A stretch of DNA of 64,000 nucleotides from Lachnospiraceae bacterium (GCA_017441585.1 JAFRWW010000065.1:38035-102034), one strand, 5' to 3'. Positions 1 to 9,959 are shown, counted from the first letter of the stretch. Numbers and translations: made by a program. The notes: generated by a model not told the origin, from the sequence alone.

Positions 1-579
1 CTCCTGTACATAGACCGTGAGACCGTAAACATGCTGTCCGGCTGCGATCGCCTGGGACATCACATGGCTCTGGGCCTCCTCCAGACTGATGGATGACCAC
101 TTGCCCTGTGCAGCTTCTGCTTTGGGCGCGGCCTCTTCCTTCTTCTCGGGAGCGGCCTTGGCTTCCTCTTTCTTTTCGGCTCCGCCGCCTCCCAGCTGGT
201 CATTCATTATATCATTTATGGCTTTTATGATATTTTCATTATCATTGGTGCCCTCATCGCTGGTCTCCTGAATATTCGTCAGGTACTGCTCCAGAGCATC
301 CAATGCCTGAAAAAGAACATCGATCAAAGGTCCGGTAACCTTCATATTACCGCCCCTGATCTCAGTGAATGCATTTTCCATATCATGGGTCAGATTCTGC
401 ATGCGCTTATAACCCATGGTACCCGCCATGCCCTTAAGGGAATGTGCCGCACGGAAGATTTCATTAACGCAGTCCTCGTTCTCAGGTTCCTGTTCGAGTA
501 TCATCAGCTGGTCGGACAGGCTCTGAATATGTTCCTTGGTCTCATCAATGAATATTTCCAGATACTGACTTACATCCAT
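1..579 (-). CDS. cheA: Chemotaxis histidine kinase CheA, N-terminal part (cut by window edge)
   Basis: CheA autophosphorylates on a histidine and passes the phosphate to CheY and CheB in receptor arrays. The 193 codons present start at ATG 579 and stay open to base 1. Residues 1-105 form the HPt domain, with the phospho-acceptor histidine at about residue 46 in the motif AAHSLKGMAG. A Glu/Lys/Ala-rich linker (about 125-165) leads into the next domain. The dimerisation, kinase and CheW-like domains lie outside the window. It follows cheB by 38 bases and belongs to the fla/che operon. Confidence 0.95.
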   Translation of the reverse strand, partial: MDVSQYLEIFIDETKEHIQSLSDQLMILEQEPENEDCVNEIFRAAHSLKGMAGTMGYKRMQNLTHDMENAFTEIRGGNMKVTGPLIDVLFQALDALEQYLTNIQETSDEGTNDNENIIKAINDIMNDQLGGGGAEKKEEAKAAPEKKEEAAPKAEAAQGKWSSISLEEAQSHVMSQAIAAGQHVYGLTVYVQE

Positions 580-617
580 TTTACTTCCTCCTCCTAATAA
601 GAAATACAGCCTCGGTC

Positions 618-1781
618 TTATCTGGTACCTACACTCTTTGTTATGGCATCCGCCACCTTGTCAAGCGGAAGGATCTCATTTACCAGCCCGGTCTGGGCTA
701 TGGCCTTAGGCATGCCGTACACCGTACTGCTGGGCTCATCCTGAGCTATGACATAGAGTTTTTTCTTTTTTTCAAGATTGACTATTCCTTCGGTACCGTC
801 AGCCCCCATACCTGTAAGCACGGTACAGCAGACCTGTGCAAAGCTTGAATCCACCAGTGATTCGTACATATAATTGGCACAGGGCTTAACGCCCTCCCTC
901 GTGGGTTCATCGGAATAATATATCCTATAAGAGCCCGCGCTCCTGGCCACCTTCATGTGCTTGCCGCCGGCTGCTATGTACACACAGCCCTTTTCCAGCT
1001 TATCCCCGTCCTCTGCCTCTTTTACATGAACCTGTGACAGGGAATCCAGCCTCTCCGCCAGGGATTTGGTGAAGCCCTTGGGCATATGCTGTACTACCAG
1101 CACCGGTGCGTTAAGATTGCCGGGAAGCTTCGGAATGACTTCCTGAAGAGCCTTTGGTCCTCCGGTGGAACTGGCGATGGCTACCACCTTTTCTCCCGGG
1201 AGCACACTTCCCGGTCTCGTGGTGATGGCACCCGAACTGTTCATGGAAGTGAAGGTCTGCCTGGTAAAGGTACTCCTGTGCTCCGTCTGGGAAGACGGCC
1301 TGCCGAAAGATGAAGTTCCCGATGCCGAACCGGATGCCGGCGACTTCCCGTAGGAAACCTTATCAAGATGAACACTGCCATAGGCTCTGGCCACTACCCC
1401 CAGAAGGGTCAGAAACTCGACCCTGAAGGCATCGCTGCCTGTGTCCATCACGCCTTCCGGCTTCTGGATAAAGTCTATCGCACCCAGTTCCAGAGCTTCA
1501 ATGGTCTCTCTGGTGTCCTTTGCGGTCTGGGTGGAAAACATCATGACCCTGGTCCTTATGCGCTCCTTCTGCATCTGTCGCAAAAGCTCAAGGCCGTTCA
1601 TCCTGGGCATATTTACATCCAGCACCATGGCGTCATAACTCTTTTTGCGCAAAAGCTCCAAAGCTTCAAGACCATCTTTAGCCTGATCTTCCACCTCAAA
1701 TCTGCTGTCCATGGATATTATATCACAGACAATTCTTCTCATGAGTGCTGAATCGTCAACAATAATGATTTTTTTACTCAT
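618..1781 (-). CDS. cheB: Chemotaxis receptor methylesterase/deamidase CheB
   Basis: CheB removes methyl groups from chemoreceptor glutamates for adaptation and can deamidate glutamines. The 387-residue protein has a receiver domain (about 1-120, phospho-acceptor D55 in VLDVNMP) and a methylesterase domain (about 197-385) with catalytic Ser near 205 (ASSTGGP), His near 232 (VVQHMP) and Asp in GMGADG. The linker between them (about 140-195) is unusually rich in Ser, Thr and Gly. I chose ATG 1781 because MSKKIIIVDD is the typical start and AAGGA lies upstream; a longer reading from 1820 overlaps the preceding gene more. It overlaps the PilZ gene by 8 bases, suggesting coupled translation. Confidence 0.95.
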   Translation of the reverse strand: MSKKIIIVDDSALMRRIVCDIISMDSRFEVEDQAKDGLEALELLRKKSYDAMVLDVNMPRMNGLELLRQMQKERIRTRVMMFSTQTAKDTRETIEALELGAIDFIQKPEGVMDTGSDAFRVEFLTLLGVVARAYGSVHLDKVSYGKSPASGSASGTSSFGRPSSQTEHRSTFTRQTFTSMNSSGAITTRPGSVLPGEKVVAIASSTGGPKALQEVIPKLPGNLNAPVLVVQHMPKGFTKSLAERLDSLSQVHVKEAEDGDKLEKGCVYIAAGGKHMKVARSAGSYRIYYSDEPTREGVKPCANYMYESLVDSSFAQVCCTVLTGMGADGTEGIVNLEKKKKLYVIAQDEPSSTVYGMPKAIAQTGLVNEILPLDKVADAITKSVGTR

Positions 1782-2496
1782 TTCCGTTCTCTTTCCTTCT
1801 GATCTTGCGCTCTTCTTCAAAAATATAGCGGATAATGGTTTCTCTCTCGTCCGTCTGGATATTTATAAACTGAACCCTGTTCTCATATTCTCCCGGCCTG
1901 TTGTCTATGGACTTTGATTCCAGTATGACTCCCAAGGTCCGAAACTCCACGGGACGGTTTGCTATATTCAGATTGAAAACAAAATATATCTTGGTATCCC
2001 GCTCATAATGGATCTTTGACACAAAACGGATGCCTCCGCCGCTTATATCCACTATGACGCCGTCCTTCATCACAAAATCCGTGTCGAAAAACTCCACATG
2101 ATTGTCAAAATCAAGCTCCTGCTGCGCGTTTATATCCGTACACTTCATATCCAGGATGCAGTTCAGTCTGTAATATTCCCTGCGCTGGAATTTTCTGAGT
2201 CCGCTGGTAAGATCCAGGGAAGCCACCACGATATTGTTGCTCCTATATCTGTCCTTCACCACTGCCGTGCACTGATACAGTCCCGCGGCGGTAAAAAAGC
2301 ACAGCTGATACTCCATACCTATGGTCAGAAGCACCAGTTTGCTGCCTTCCATCGGCATATTTATCTTGATATCGTCATCAGAAATAATATCAAACACTCT
2401 GGTCTGATACTGTGGGATATCCTTTCCTTCCCCATGACTGATGCGCGATACGTCAACCCTGTCTCCCGGTTTTACAAATCTGCTGAGTACGGGCAT
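1774..2496 (-). CDS. PilZ-domain flagellar brake-type protein (YcgR/MotI-like)
   Basis: PilZ proteins bind cyclic di-GMP. YcgR-type members have an N-terminal YcgR domain and slow the flagellar motor. The 240-residue protein has an N-terminal beta-rich domain (about 1-110) and a PilZ domain beginning at the RREYYRLN segment, followed by DISGGGI; together these match the RxxxR and (D/N)xSxxG ligand motifs. ATG 2496 is chosen because GGAGG lies 8 bases upstream; a TTG at 2553 would overlap flhG and has no better support. Its place between flhG and cheB suggests coupling of c-di-GMP level to motility. The YcgR/MotI role is inferred from family and context. Confidence 0.85.
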   Translation of the reverse strand: MPVLSRFVKPGDRVDVSRISHGEGKDIPQYQTRVFDIISDDDIKINMPMEGSKLVLLTIGMEYQLCFFTAAGLYQCTAVVKDRYRSNNIVVASLDLTSGLRKFQRREYYRLNCILDMKCTDINAQQELDFDNHVEFFDTDFVMKDGVIVDISGGGIRFVSKIHYERDTKIYFVFNLNIANRPVEFRTLGVILESKSIDNRPGEYENRVQFINIQTDERETIIRYIFEEERKIRRKENGNE

Positions 2497-2533
2497 TAAA
2501 TATTCCTCCGTGATTCTATAATATCTCTGTTGA

Positions 2534-3412
2534 TCATCTGCGGCCTCTCGCAAAACTCATCAAAAAGCCCGACATACCTCTCCTGAAAGTGGTCTGGCTG
2601 TCCTCTTTATTCATCAATACCCCCGCCAGCGAAGCAAAAGCCCTGGAGGATCTGGCATTTGGATTCTGAATGCATACGGGGCTCTGGACCATCACCGCAC
2701 GGGCAAGCTGCTGGTCATTGGGCACCACGCCCAGAAAGCCCAGATCAAGTTTCAGATACGTCCTGACCACCGCGTTAAGCTTCTGATACAGCTGCTGTCC
2801 CTCCGGTGTATCATCCACGCGGTTGGCGATCATTTTGATCACCGTGTTCTGTGCATCAAACCGCTCATGTCTGCTCAAAGACTTGAGAAGCGAATATGAA
2901 TCCGTGATGGAAGTAGGTTCGGGAGTGGTCACGAGCAGAACTTCATTGCTCGCCACTAAGAATTCGAGAACTGTCCCCGAAATACCTGCCCCTGTATCTA
3001 TTATAACAATATCCGCCATAGTATCAAGTGTAACTATGGAATTTACCAAAACTCCGACCTGCTGCATACTGAGCTGGGAAAGCTGGGCTATGCCGCAGCC
3101 TCCGGAGATGAAGCCTATGTCCATGGGTCCCTGGGTCACCACTTCCGCGATGGAGGTTCCTTTGTAGATCACATCCGCCAGGTTATGCTTGGGGATGGCA
3201 CCAAACATGACCTCTATGTTTGCAAGGCCGAAATCCGCATCAAAAATGATGACCTTCTGTCCCAGTCTGGTGAATTCCACCGCCAGATTGATGGCCACAT
3301 TGGACTTGCCCACACCGCCCTTACCGCTGGTGACGGTGATCACCCTGGCCACCTTTTTAGTGCCCTGATTATTATGTTTAACTATATTACGAAGTTCTGT
3401 CGCCTGATCCAA
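2534..3412 (-). CDS. flhG: Flagellar number regulator, MinD-like ATPase FlhG (YlxH)
   Basis: FlhG is a MinD/ParA-type ATPase that works with the GTPase FlhF to control flagellar number and placement and helps C-ring assembly. A deviant Walker A motif (TSGKGGVGKS) is near residues 27-37 and a FDADFGLANIE switch segment follows. The start appears to be TTG 3412: AGAGGA lies about 9 bases upstream and no in-frame ATG precedes the P-loop. The N-terminus contains the DQATELR motif known to stimulate FlhF GTPase activity. It follows flhF by 11 bases. Length (292) is normal for the family. Confidence 0.95.
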   Translation of the reverse strand: MDQATELRNIVKHNNQGTKKVARVITVTSGKGGVGKSNVAINLAVEFTRLGQKVIIFDADFGLANIEVMFGAIPKHNLADVIYKGTSIAEVVTQGPMDIGFISGGCGIAQLSQLSMQQVGVLVNSIVTLDTMADIVIIDTGAGISGTVLEFLVASNEVLLVTTPEPTSITDSYSLLKSLSRHERFDAQNTVIKMIANRVDDTPEGQQLYQKLNAVVRTYLKLDLGFLGVVPNDQQLARAVMVQSPVCIQNPNARSSRAFASLAGVLMNKEDSQTTFRRGMSGFLMSFARGRR

Positions 3413-3423
3413 AATACTATCCT

Positions 3424-4677
3424 CTACTCTTCACTCAAAAGTTTCTTTACAACAGTCTGGGGGTTGAATGCGGCTATATCGCCGGGAACATTCTGACCCA
3501 TGGTGACATAGGACATGCTGGCCTTCGTCCTCATCCTGATATTCCAGAGATTGCCCAGCTGACCTGTCTCATCGAGCTTGGTAAAGATCAGCTTATAATC
3601 ATCCAGCTGTCCGTACATATCCACGATGGAAATGAGATCCTTATACTTGGTGGTAGCCGAAAGCACCAGATAGACTTCCTTTTCCGCCTTGCCGTCAAGA
3701 GCGTGGAGAAACTGCCTCGTGCCATCCACCAGATCCTTATTCTTGGGTGAGTGGCCTGCGGTATCCACCATGATATAATCATAATCCTTAAACTCCTCAT
3801 ATGAATCCGCCATCTCCTTTTCGGTATAAAGAATCCTGAAAGGCGTACCCATTATGTCGGCATAGGTCCGAAGCTGATCCGTGGCGGCTATCCTGTAGGT
3901 ATCCGTGGTCACTAAAGCCACCTTTTTCTTCTGCTTGAGACAGAGATCGGATGCTATCTTCGCTATGGTGGTAGTCTTGCCCACACCGGTGGGGCCGATG
4001 AAATAAACCATCATGGGACCGTTGGCCGCGCTTTTTACGGTATCGGCCTCGCCAAACATCAGTATCATCTTCTGATATATGCCCGCCAGTATGCTGTCCA
4101 CGGAAAGGCCGGGCCTGCTCACATCCGACAGTTCTCCGATTATCTCATTTGCATAGCGCTCATCCACCTCATTGTCCACCAGGGTACCATAGATCAGCTT
4201 TAAGAATCTGACGGTATCCTGATTCTTTTCGATGTTGCTGTCATCGCCTGTGGTCTTTTCCCCTGAATGGCCGCCCTCCTGTTTAAGATTCTTTTCCAGT
4301 AAGGACTGCAGATTTTCAAGCTTTGCTTCTATGTCAGCACCGGCAGGAGCCTTATCCCTGTTATCGTCCTTTTCTGCAGGCTCATCATCGGGGATGACTC
4401 CCGGAAATGTGGGACGGACAGGCTGAGGCTGAGACTGCGGCTGTGCCTTAAGGGGTGCGGTATAGGCGCCATTCTGTGGCATCCTGCTAACGGGGGGATT
4501 GTCGCTCTCTTCCTCCACCGTAGCCGTAACCTCCACCGTAGGTCGCTTAAAAATGGCAAACAAGCCCTTTGCCCTGGTGGTCTTCACATGGATTATGACG
4601 GCATTGGTTCCCAGTTCCCTGAAAGCCGCCGCCTTTGCTTCATCTTCTGTTTTTGCCTGAAATCTCTTAATTATCAT
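3424..4677 (-). CDS. flhF: Signal-recognition-particle-type GTPase FlhF
   Basis: FlhF is the third SRP GTPase and marks the site of flagellar assembly at the membrane. The 417-residue protein has a basic N-terminal B domain (starts MIIKRFQAKTEDEA), a Pro/Gln/Glu-rich variable linker (about 60-150), then the NG domain. G motifs are clear: G1 GPTGVGKTTT, G3 DTAGH, G4 TKLDE. It lies 16 bases after flhA and is followed by its regulator flhG, the usual pair order. Confidence 0.96.
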   Translation of the reverse strand: MIIKRFQAKTEDEAKAAAFRELGTNAVIIHVKTTRAKGLFAIFKRPTVEVTATVEEESDNPPVSRMPQNGAYTAPLKAQPQSQPQPVRPTFPGVIPDDEPAEKDDNRDKAPAGADIEAKLENLQSLLEKNLKQEGGHSGEKTTGDDSNIEKNQDTVRFLKLIYGTLVDNEVDERYANEIIGELSDVSRPGLSVDSILAGIYQKMILMFGEADTVKSAANGPMMVYFIGPTGVGKTTTIAKIASDLCLKQKKKVALVTTDTYRIAATDQLRTYADIMGTPFRILYTEKEMADSYEEFKDYDYIMVDTAGHSPKNKDLVDGTRQFLHALDGKAEKEVYLVLSATTKYKDLISIVDMYGQLDDYKLIFTKLDETGQLGNLWNIRMRTKASMSYVTMGQNVPGDIAAFNPQTVVKKLLSEE

Positions 4678-4693
4678 ACTCTGTATTTAAACA

Positions 4694-6742
4694 TTACCCT
4701 GTTATCATTCCGATAGACTGCAGTTCCACATTGGAGTCTATCTCATTATATGATACCACAACAAGGTCCTTAAAGTAATCCTCCGTTAGTTTTTTAAAAT
4801 ACATCCTGACTATGGGAGAGGTCACCACCACTGCGGCCTTTCCCGCATCCTCCAGTTTTTTGATCTCAGTCTCCGTGGAGTTCATGATCGCCTTGACCCT
4901 GGCGGGCTCCAGCGTAAGGTAAGCGCCCTGCTCGGTCTTCTTTACGGAAGCCATGATATCCTGCTCGGTGGAAGGATCCAGAGTCACCACGCTGGTGATC
5001 TCGTTTGGCGGAAAATACTTGGAGGATATGGCCGGCTTAAGGCTCTGTCTCACATACTCCGTCAGCACGTCCGTATCCCTGGTCATGGGTGCATAATCCG
5101 CCAGTGTCTCGAATATAGTCAGCAGATCCCTTATGGATATCTGCTCTTTAAGCAGGTTCTGAAGCACCTTCTGTATCTCTCCCAGTCCCAGCAGCTTGGG
5201 CACCAGTTCATCCACAAGGGAAGGATTGGACTCCTTCAGATTGTCCACCAGATTCTGCACATCCTGACGGGTCAGCAGCTCACTGATATGCTGTCTGATG
5301 ACCTCCGTCAGGTGGGTGGCTATGATGGAAGGACAATCAACCACCGTATATCCCAGGGATTCGGCTCTTTCCCTCTGTCCCTCTGTGATCCAGACCGCAG
5401 GCAGATGGAAGGAAGGCTCAAAGGTCTCGATACCCGTGATGGGCTCCTCCACGAATCCCGGATTCATGGCCATATAGTGATCAAAAAGTATTTCACCTTC
5501 ACTCACCTGTATGCCCTTTATCTTTATGATGTACTGATTGGGATTCAGCTGTATATTATCTCTAAGACGGATGATGGGAACCACGGTACCCAGGTCTAAA
5601 GCCACCTGACGCCTGATCATGACCACGCGATCCAGAAGGTCACCGCCCTGATTCACATCCGCAAGAGGGATGATACCGTAACCAAACTCCAGCTCGATGG
5701 GATCCACCTGAAGAAGCGACATGACATTCTCCGGCTTCCTGATCTCCTCCGCGCTTTCCTCTTCGGTGTCCACCACTGTCTCCACCCTTGCCTCCTCCAC
5801 GGTGTTCTGGATCATACGTCCCGCTATCACAAACAAAGCTCCCAGTATGATAAAGATCACCGGATTAAGGGGTGTGGCTATTCCCAGAAAGGCGATGGTA
5901 CCGCCCACGAAATACAGGGACTTGGGTATACCGAAAAGCTGTCCCACCAGAAGCGTTCCAAAGTCCGCGGATTTGCTGGCCTTGGTCACCAGTATACCGG
6001 TAGCCAGTGAGATCAAAAGGGAAGGTATCTGGGATACCAGGCCGTCGCCTATGGTCAGTATACAATAGGTATTTATGGCATCACTCACCGTCATGCCCTG
6101 ACGCAGCACTCCCATGGCCACGCCTCCCACCAGGTTTATGGCGGTTATGACCAGACCCGCGGTGGCGTCTCCCTTAACATACTTCACGGCACCGTCCATG
6201 GAACCGAAGAAGGAACTCTCCGCCTGAAGCTTGTCACGCCTCTCCTTGGCCTCCTCATCGGTTATGGCGCCGGTGTTAAGGTCCGCATCTATGGCCATCT
6301 GTTTACCGGGCATGGCGTCCAGAGTGAATCTGGCGGTCACCTCAGCCACTCTCTCAGAACCCTGGTTGATGACCATGAACTGTATGATGATGAGCACTAT
6401 AAAAACTATGGCGCCCACTATTATGTCAGAACCCCCCACATACTGACCGAAGGTTCTCACCACGTTACCGGGATCACCGGTGGTCAGTATCAGCTTCGTG
6501 CTGGATATGTTAAGCGATATGCGAAACAGCGTGGTAAACAAAAGCATGGTGGGATACAGTGACATATCCAGCACCTCTTTTGCAAATATGGTATTGAAAA
6601 GGATCGCAAAGGCCACAGCCATGTTAAAGGCTATGCAGACGTCCAAGAGTCCTGATGGGATCGTGACTATCATGAACACGAAAGCCGCCAGCAGGTATAA
6701 TCCTACGCCCAGATCCTGAAATTTTAATGTTTTGAAATTCAT
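4694..6742 (-). CDS. flhA: Flagellar export gate protein FlhA
   Basis: FlhA is the nonameric membrane export gate of the flagellar type III secretion system and docks chaperone-substrate complexes through its cytoplasmic ring. The 682-residue protein has about eight hydrophobic segments in residues 1-310 and the conserved cytoplasmic FHIPEP-type loop between them (residues ~140-190, with AMPGKQMAIDADL). A large C-terminal cytoplasmic domain follows. Length and order match the family. It lies between flhB and flhF with 11- and 16-base gaps. Confidence 0.97.
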   Translation of the reverse strand: MNFKTLKFQDLGVGLYLLAAFVFMIVTIPSGLLDVCIAFNMAVAFAILFNTIFAKEVLDMSLYPTMLLFTTLFRISLNISSTKLILTTGDPGNVVRTFGQYVGGSDIIVGAIVFIVLIIIQFMVINQGSERVAEVTARFTLDAMPGKQMAIDADLNTGAITDEEAKERRDKLQAESSFFGSMDGAVKYVKGDATAGLVITAINLVGGVAMGVLRQGMTVSDAINTYCILTIGDGLVSQIPSLLISLATGILVTKASKSADFGTLLVGQLFGIPKSLYFVGGTIAFLGIATPLNPVIFIILGALFVIAGRMIQNTVEEARVETVVDTEEESAEEIRKPENVMSLLQVDPIELEFGYGIIPLADVNQGGDLLDRVVMIRRQVALDLGTVVPIIRLRDNIQLNPNQYIIKIKGIQVSEGEILFDHYMAMNPGFVEEPITGIETFEPSFHLPAVWITEGQRERAESLGYTVVDCPSIIATHLTEVIRQHISELLTRQDVQNLVDNLKESNPSLVDELVPKLLGLGEIQKVLQNLLKEQISIRDLLTIFETLADYAPMTRDTDVLTEYVRQSLKPAISSKYFPPNEITSVVTLDPSTEQDIMASVKKTEQGAYLTLEPARVKAIMNSTETEIKKLEDAGKAAVVVTSPIVRMYFKKLTEDYFKDLVVVSYNEIDSNVELQSIGMITG

Positions 6743-6753
6743 ATACTATCCGA

Positions 6754-7914
6754 TCAAGATGCACGGTTTTTCTTTAAATTATATACAAAGGCCAGCACCT
6801 CTGCCACCGCCTGATACAGTTCCTCGGGAATCTTCGCATCCAGGGGGACATTGTGATAAAGCATCCTGGCCAGAGGCTTGTTCTCCACTATTTCCACGCC
6901 GTTTTGCTCTGCCACTTCCTTTATCCTGCGTGCCAGGAAATCCTGTCCCTTTGCCACCACTACCGGAGCATCGGCTATGGCCAGATCATATCTTAAGGCC
7001 ACCGCAAAATGCGTGGGGTTCGTGATGACCACGTCGGCCTGGGGGACACTTGACATCATACGCCTCATGGACGCCTCTCTCATACGCCGGCGCTGTTGTC
7101 CCTTTATCTGGGGATCTCCTTCGGAGTTCTTGATCTCATCCTTGACCTCCTGTTTGGTCATCTTCTGATCCTCGGTAAATTTCCATTTCTGGAAGGCATA
7201 GTCGGCGACGCCGACGATAATATACACCAGCGATATGCGAAGGCCCACGTCCAGCACCAGATCGCATATGGCAGCCAGCGCCTGTGAAAAAGGCAGCTCA
7301 TACAAAAGCAGCAGCATGCCCACCTGATCCTTGAGCATGGAATAAGCCACATAAAAGACCACGAAGACCTTTACTATGGACTTAAGCAGATCAAAAAGCT
7401 TTTCCTTCGAGAACAGACGCTTAAATCCGTTTATGGGATTGAGCTTCGTAAGCTTGGGCTTAAGCGGCTTTGAAGTCGGCTTCCACTTGACCTGTACTAT
7501 ATTTACCACCACGGCGATCAGAATAGCCACCGCCAGAGTGGGCAGCAAAATGATGAACAGCTGCAGATAAATATCCCTGAAAAGTCCATGCACGGTAGCA
7601 GGGGTAAATGAGGTGGCATAACGTTTTGATAGATCAGGGATCAAATTGTATACCCTGGCGAATATGCCTTTAAACCTGCCGCCCATAAAGGAGCCCATTA
7701 TCTTCAGTATGAGAAAGAGCCCCACCAGCATGAACGCGTTTCCGATCTCCTGGCTTTTGGCCACCTGACCTTCTTTTCTGGCGTCGGACAGCTTTTTGGC
7801 GGTAGGCTTCTCCGTCTTTTCGCCGCCCGGCCCCATCTTCGCAAAAAACTGAAGATCAAGCTCCATCGGGGCCCTGCCGGGATAGATCGATTTTTCTTTT
7901 AAAGATCCGTCCAT
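6754..7914 (-). CDS. flhB: Flagellar export switch protein FlhB
   Basis: FlhB controls the switch in export specificity from rod/hook to filament proteins through autocleavage. The protein has four hydrophobic segments and a cytoplasmic domain with the autocleavage motif NPTH (in VVITNPTHFAVAL), cut between Asn and Pro in homologues. ATG 7914 lies directly after the fliR stop codon, but no strong ribosome site is visible. An internal ATG 16 codons later (MELDLQFFA) gives a more typical FlhB N-terminus, so the start is uncertain. Length with the first start is 386. Confidence 0.95.
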   Translation of the reverse strand: MDGSLKEKSIYPGRAPMELDLQFFAKMGPGGEKTEKPTAKKLSDARKEGQVAKSQEIGNAFMLVGLFLILKIMGSFMGGRFKGIFARVYNLIPDLSKRYATSFTPATVHGLFRDIYLQLFIILLPTLAVAILIAVVVNIVQVKWKPTSKPLKPKLTKLNPINGFKRLFSKEKLFDLLKSIVKVFVVFYVAYSMLKDQVGMLLLLYELPFSQALAAICDLVLDVGLRISLVYIIVGVADYAFQKWKFTEDQKMTKQEVKDEIKNSEGDPQIKGQQRRRMREASMRRMMSSVPQADVVITNPTHFAVALRYDLAIADAPVVVAKGQDFLARRIKEVAEQNGVEIVENKPLARMLYHNVPLDAKIPEELYQAVAEVLAFVYNLKKNRAS

Positions 7915-7915
7915 A

Positions 7916-8701
7916 CTATGTGCTCATTATCTGTACGGCCACCACCATCATCTTTTTGATCTCCTCATAGATGAAGGAAGATACCGTAGGCATGGTAATG
8001 GTTATTATCATCATAATGGTGAGTCCCGCCAGAAGCTTTATCTGGATGCCCACCGCGAACATATTCATCTGAGGCGCTATCTTGGCGTTAATGCCCAGCA
8101 CCACATTTGTCACCAGGATAGCCCCGAATATCGGAAGACATATCCTGAAGCCTATCCCCACATACTCCGTCAGAAACTGCATGGCCATGCCCGGAAGCAT
8201 GTCATAATTAAAGACCACATTCCCCACCGGGATCAGCTCGAAAGCATCCACCATAGCCTTTATCAGATAGTGATGCATCCCCGAGATCATCAGGATCAAC
8301 AGCACCATATAGTGATAAAGCATACCGGAAAAGCCCTCGTTCACCCTGGTGGTGGGATCGAATATGTTCAGCATGGAAAGTCCTGATTCCATATCCATCA
8401 GCTTTCCTGAAAATGTCAGTATCGCCAAGGGCAGATTGGTCATAAGCCCCAACACCGCACCCGCCATTGACTCCTTTAACACCAGAAGGCCGTAGCCCCA
8501 GACCGTATTGTAGGCCAGTGCATGGTGAGGTACCACAAAGGTATATACCAGCATGGCGGTAAACAGTCCCAGACCGGCCTTGAACCGACGCGGTACATTC
8601 TGTGTACTGAAAAAAGGCGCCGTCACAAAAAAAGCAGTGATCCTGGTAAAAACCAGAAGAAAATATTCAAAATCCTGGATCGAAAATGCCAGATTCAGCA
8701 T
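7916..8701 (-). CDS. fliR: Flagellar export gate protein FliR
   Basis: FliR forms, with FliP and FliQ, the helical FliP5-FliQ4-FliR1 export gate. The 261-residue protein is hydrophobic with about six membrane segments, starts MLNLAFSIQDFEYFLLVF and has the family's typical length. It follows fliQ by 65 bases, the largest gap in this part of the operon, and touches flhB. Confidence 0.95.
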   Translation of the reverse strand: MLNLAFSIQDFEYFLLVFTRITAFFVTAPFFSTQNVPRRFKAGLGLFTAMLVYTFVVPHHALAYNTVWGYGLLVLKESMAGAVLGLMTNLPLAILTFSGKLMDMESGLSMLNIFDPTTRVNEGFSGMLYHYMVLLILMISGMHHYLIKAMVDAFELIPVGNVVFNYDMLPGMAMQFLTEYVGIGFRICLPIFGAILVTNVVLGINAKIAPQMNMFAVGIQIKLLAGLTIMMIITITMPTVSSFIYEEIKKMMVVAVQIMST

Positions 8702-8766
8702 GGACCCAACCTCTCTTTTCGGATCATATACCGCCCATTACGGATTACCCTTTATTCTTAATACGC

Positions 8767-9036
8767 CTATCTTATGTACACAGAAAAATCGCTCCACAGC
8801 CTCTGCATGAAGTCCACAATATTGTTCAGCATCCAGTGTCCCAGAATCATTATCCCCAGAAAAATGGCCAGAAGCTTGGGCACAAAGGTCAGGGTCTGCT
8901 CCTGTATGGAGGTGACTGTCTGGAACACACTCACCAGAAGTCCCACCACCAGCGATACCAGAAGCAAAGGTGCCGCCGTGATGATAATGGTATATAATGC
9001 TTCCCTTGCAATATCTACTACTGTATCAATGGACAT
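8767..9036 (-). CDS. fliQ: Flagellar export gate protein FliQ
   Basis: FliQ is a small two-helix component of the flagellar export gate. The 89-residue protein shows two hydrophobic hairpin segments (about 16-38 and 52-72), with the conserved central segment VSVFQTVTSIQEQTLTF. It lies 23 bases downstream of fliP and has the standard family length. Confidence 0.95.
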   Translation of the reverse strand: MSIDTVVDIAREALYTIIITAAPLLLVSLVVGLLVSVFQTVTSIQEQTLTFVPKLLAIFLGIMILGHWMLNNIVDFMQRLWSDFSVYIR

Positions 9037-9059
9037 ACATGAATCCCTTTTCCAAAAAA

Positions 9060-9959
9060 CTAATAGAACGATTTGACCAGATTACCTATCACCAGATTCC
9101 AGCCGTCAGCCAGCACAAACAAAAGGATCTTAAACGGCATGGATATCGTCGTGGGCGGCAGCATCATCATACCCATACTCATCAGGGTAGACGCCACCAC
9201 CATATCTATCACGATAAACGGAATATATATCAAAAAACCGATGATAAACGCGGTTCTGAGTTCACTCAGCATAAATGAAGGAATGAGCACCGTATTGGGT
9301 ATGTCATCCAGCTCGGTCACGTCCTCCATATGGGCGATCTCCAGAAACAGATTGACATCCTTGGTCATGGTCTGCTTATACATGAAATCCCGGATGGGAT
9401 CCATGGCCTTTTCAAAAAATTCCTTCTGATCTATCTCCCCGGCCTCAAAAGGCTGGAAGGCCTCCGTATTGATCTGATTTATCACCGGAGACATGACAAA
9501 AAGTGTAAGGAACAAAGTCAGGCCCACGATCACCTGGTTCGGAGGGGCCGTCTGTGTACCGATGGCAGCTCTGGTAAAATGAAGCACAATGAGTATCCTG
9601 GTAAAGGATGTCATCATGATGATGAGGGAAGGTGCCAAGGTCATGAGGGTGAGTATCATCATGATACGCAAAGCACCCGACACGCTGCCGTTACCGTCCC
9701 TGTAGGTTATGTCCAGATTATTTCCCACATTCAGATTTCGTATATCATCCCCTGTAGCGGAATCACCCTGTTCCTCCACCACCGTGGCCGGTGCCAGAAG
9801 ATCCTCGAAAAATCCCAGAGAATCATAATCCCCCGCATCCCTGGTCTCTTCATCCGCAAAAACCTCCACGGACATGAGCGGTAAAAGGACTCCAAAAACA
9901 AGGAGAAGGCATAATATACCCGCCGGGATCTTATGCCTTTGTTTCAATATGTGAAGCAT
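9060..9959 (-). CDS. fliP: Flagellar export gate protein FliP
   Basis: FliP forms the pentameric core of the flagellar export gate. The 299-residue protein has a cleavable-type signal segment (about 12-35, ending near VFA), an acidic periplasmic-side stretch, and then the hydrophobic core. Family signatures are visible: MMTSFTRILIVLHFTR, and PFIVIDMV followed by SMGMMMLPP. The acidic pre-domain of about 60 residues is longer than in short FliP forms. It sits between fliO and fliQ. Confidence 0.95.
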   Translation of the reverse strand: MLHILKQRHKIPAGILCLLLVFGVLLPLMSVEVFADEETRDAGDYDSLGFFEDLLAPATVVEEQGDSATGDDIRNLNVGNNLDITYRDGNGSVSGALRIMMILTLMTLAPSLIIMMTSFTRILIVLHFTRAAIGTQTAPPNQVIVGLTLFLTLFVMSPVINQINTEAFQPFEAGEIDQKEFFEKAMDPIRDFMYKQTMTKDVNLFLEIAHMEDVTELDDIPNTVLIPSFMLSELRTAFIIGFLIYIPFIVIDMVVASTLMSMGMMMLPPTTISMPFKILLFVLADGWNLVIGNLVKSFY

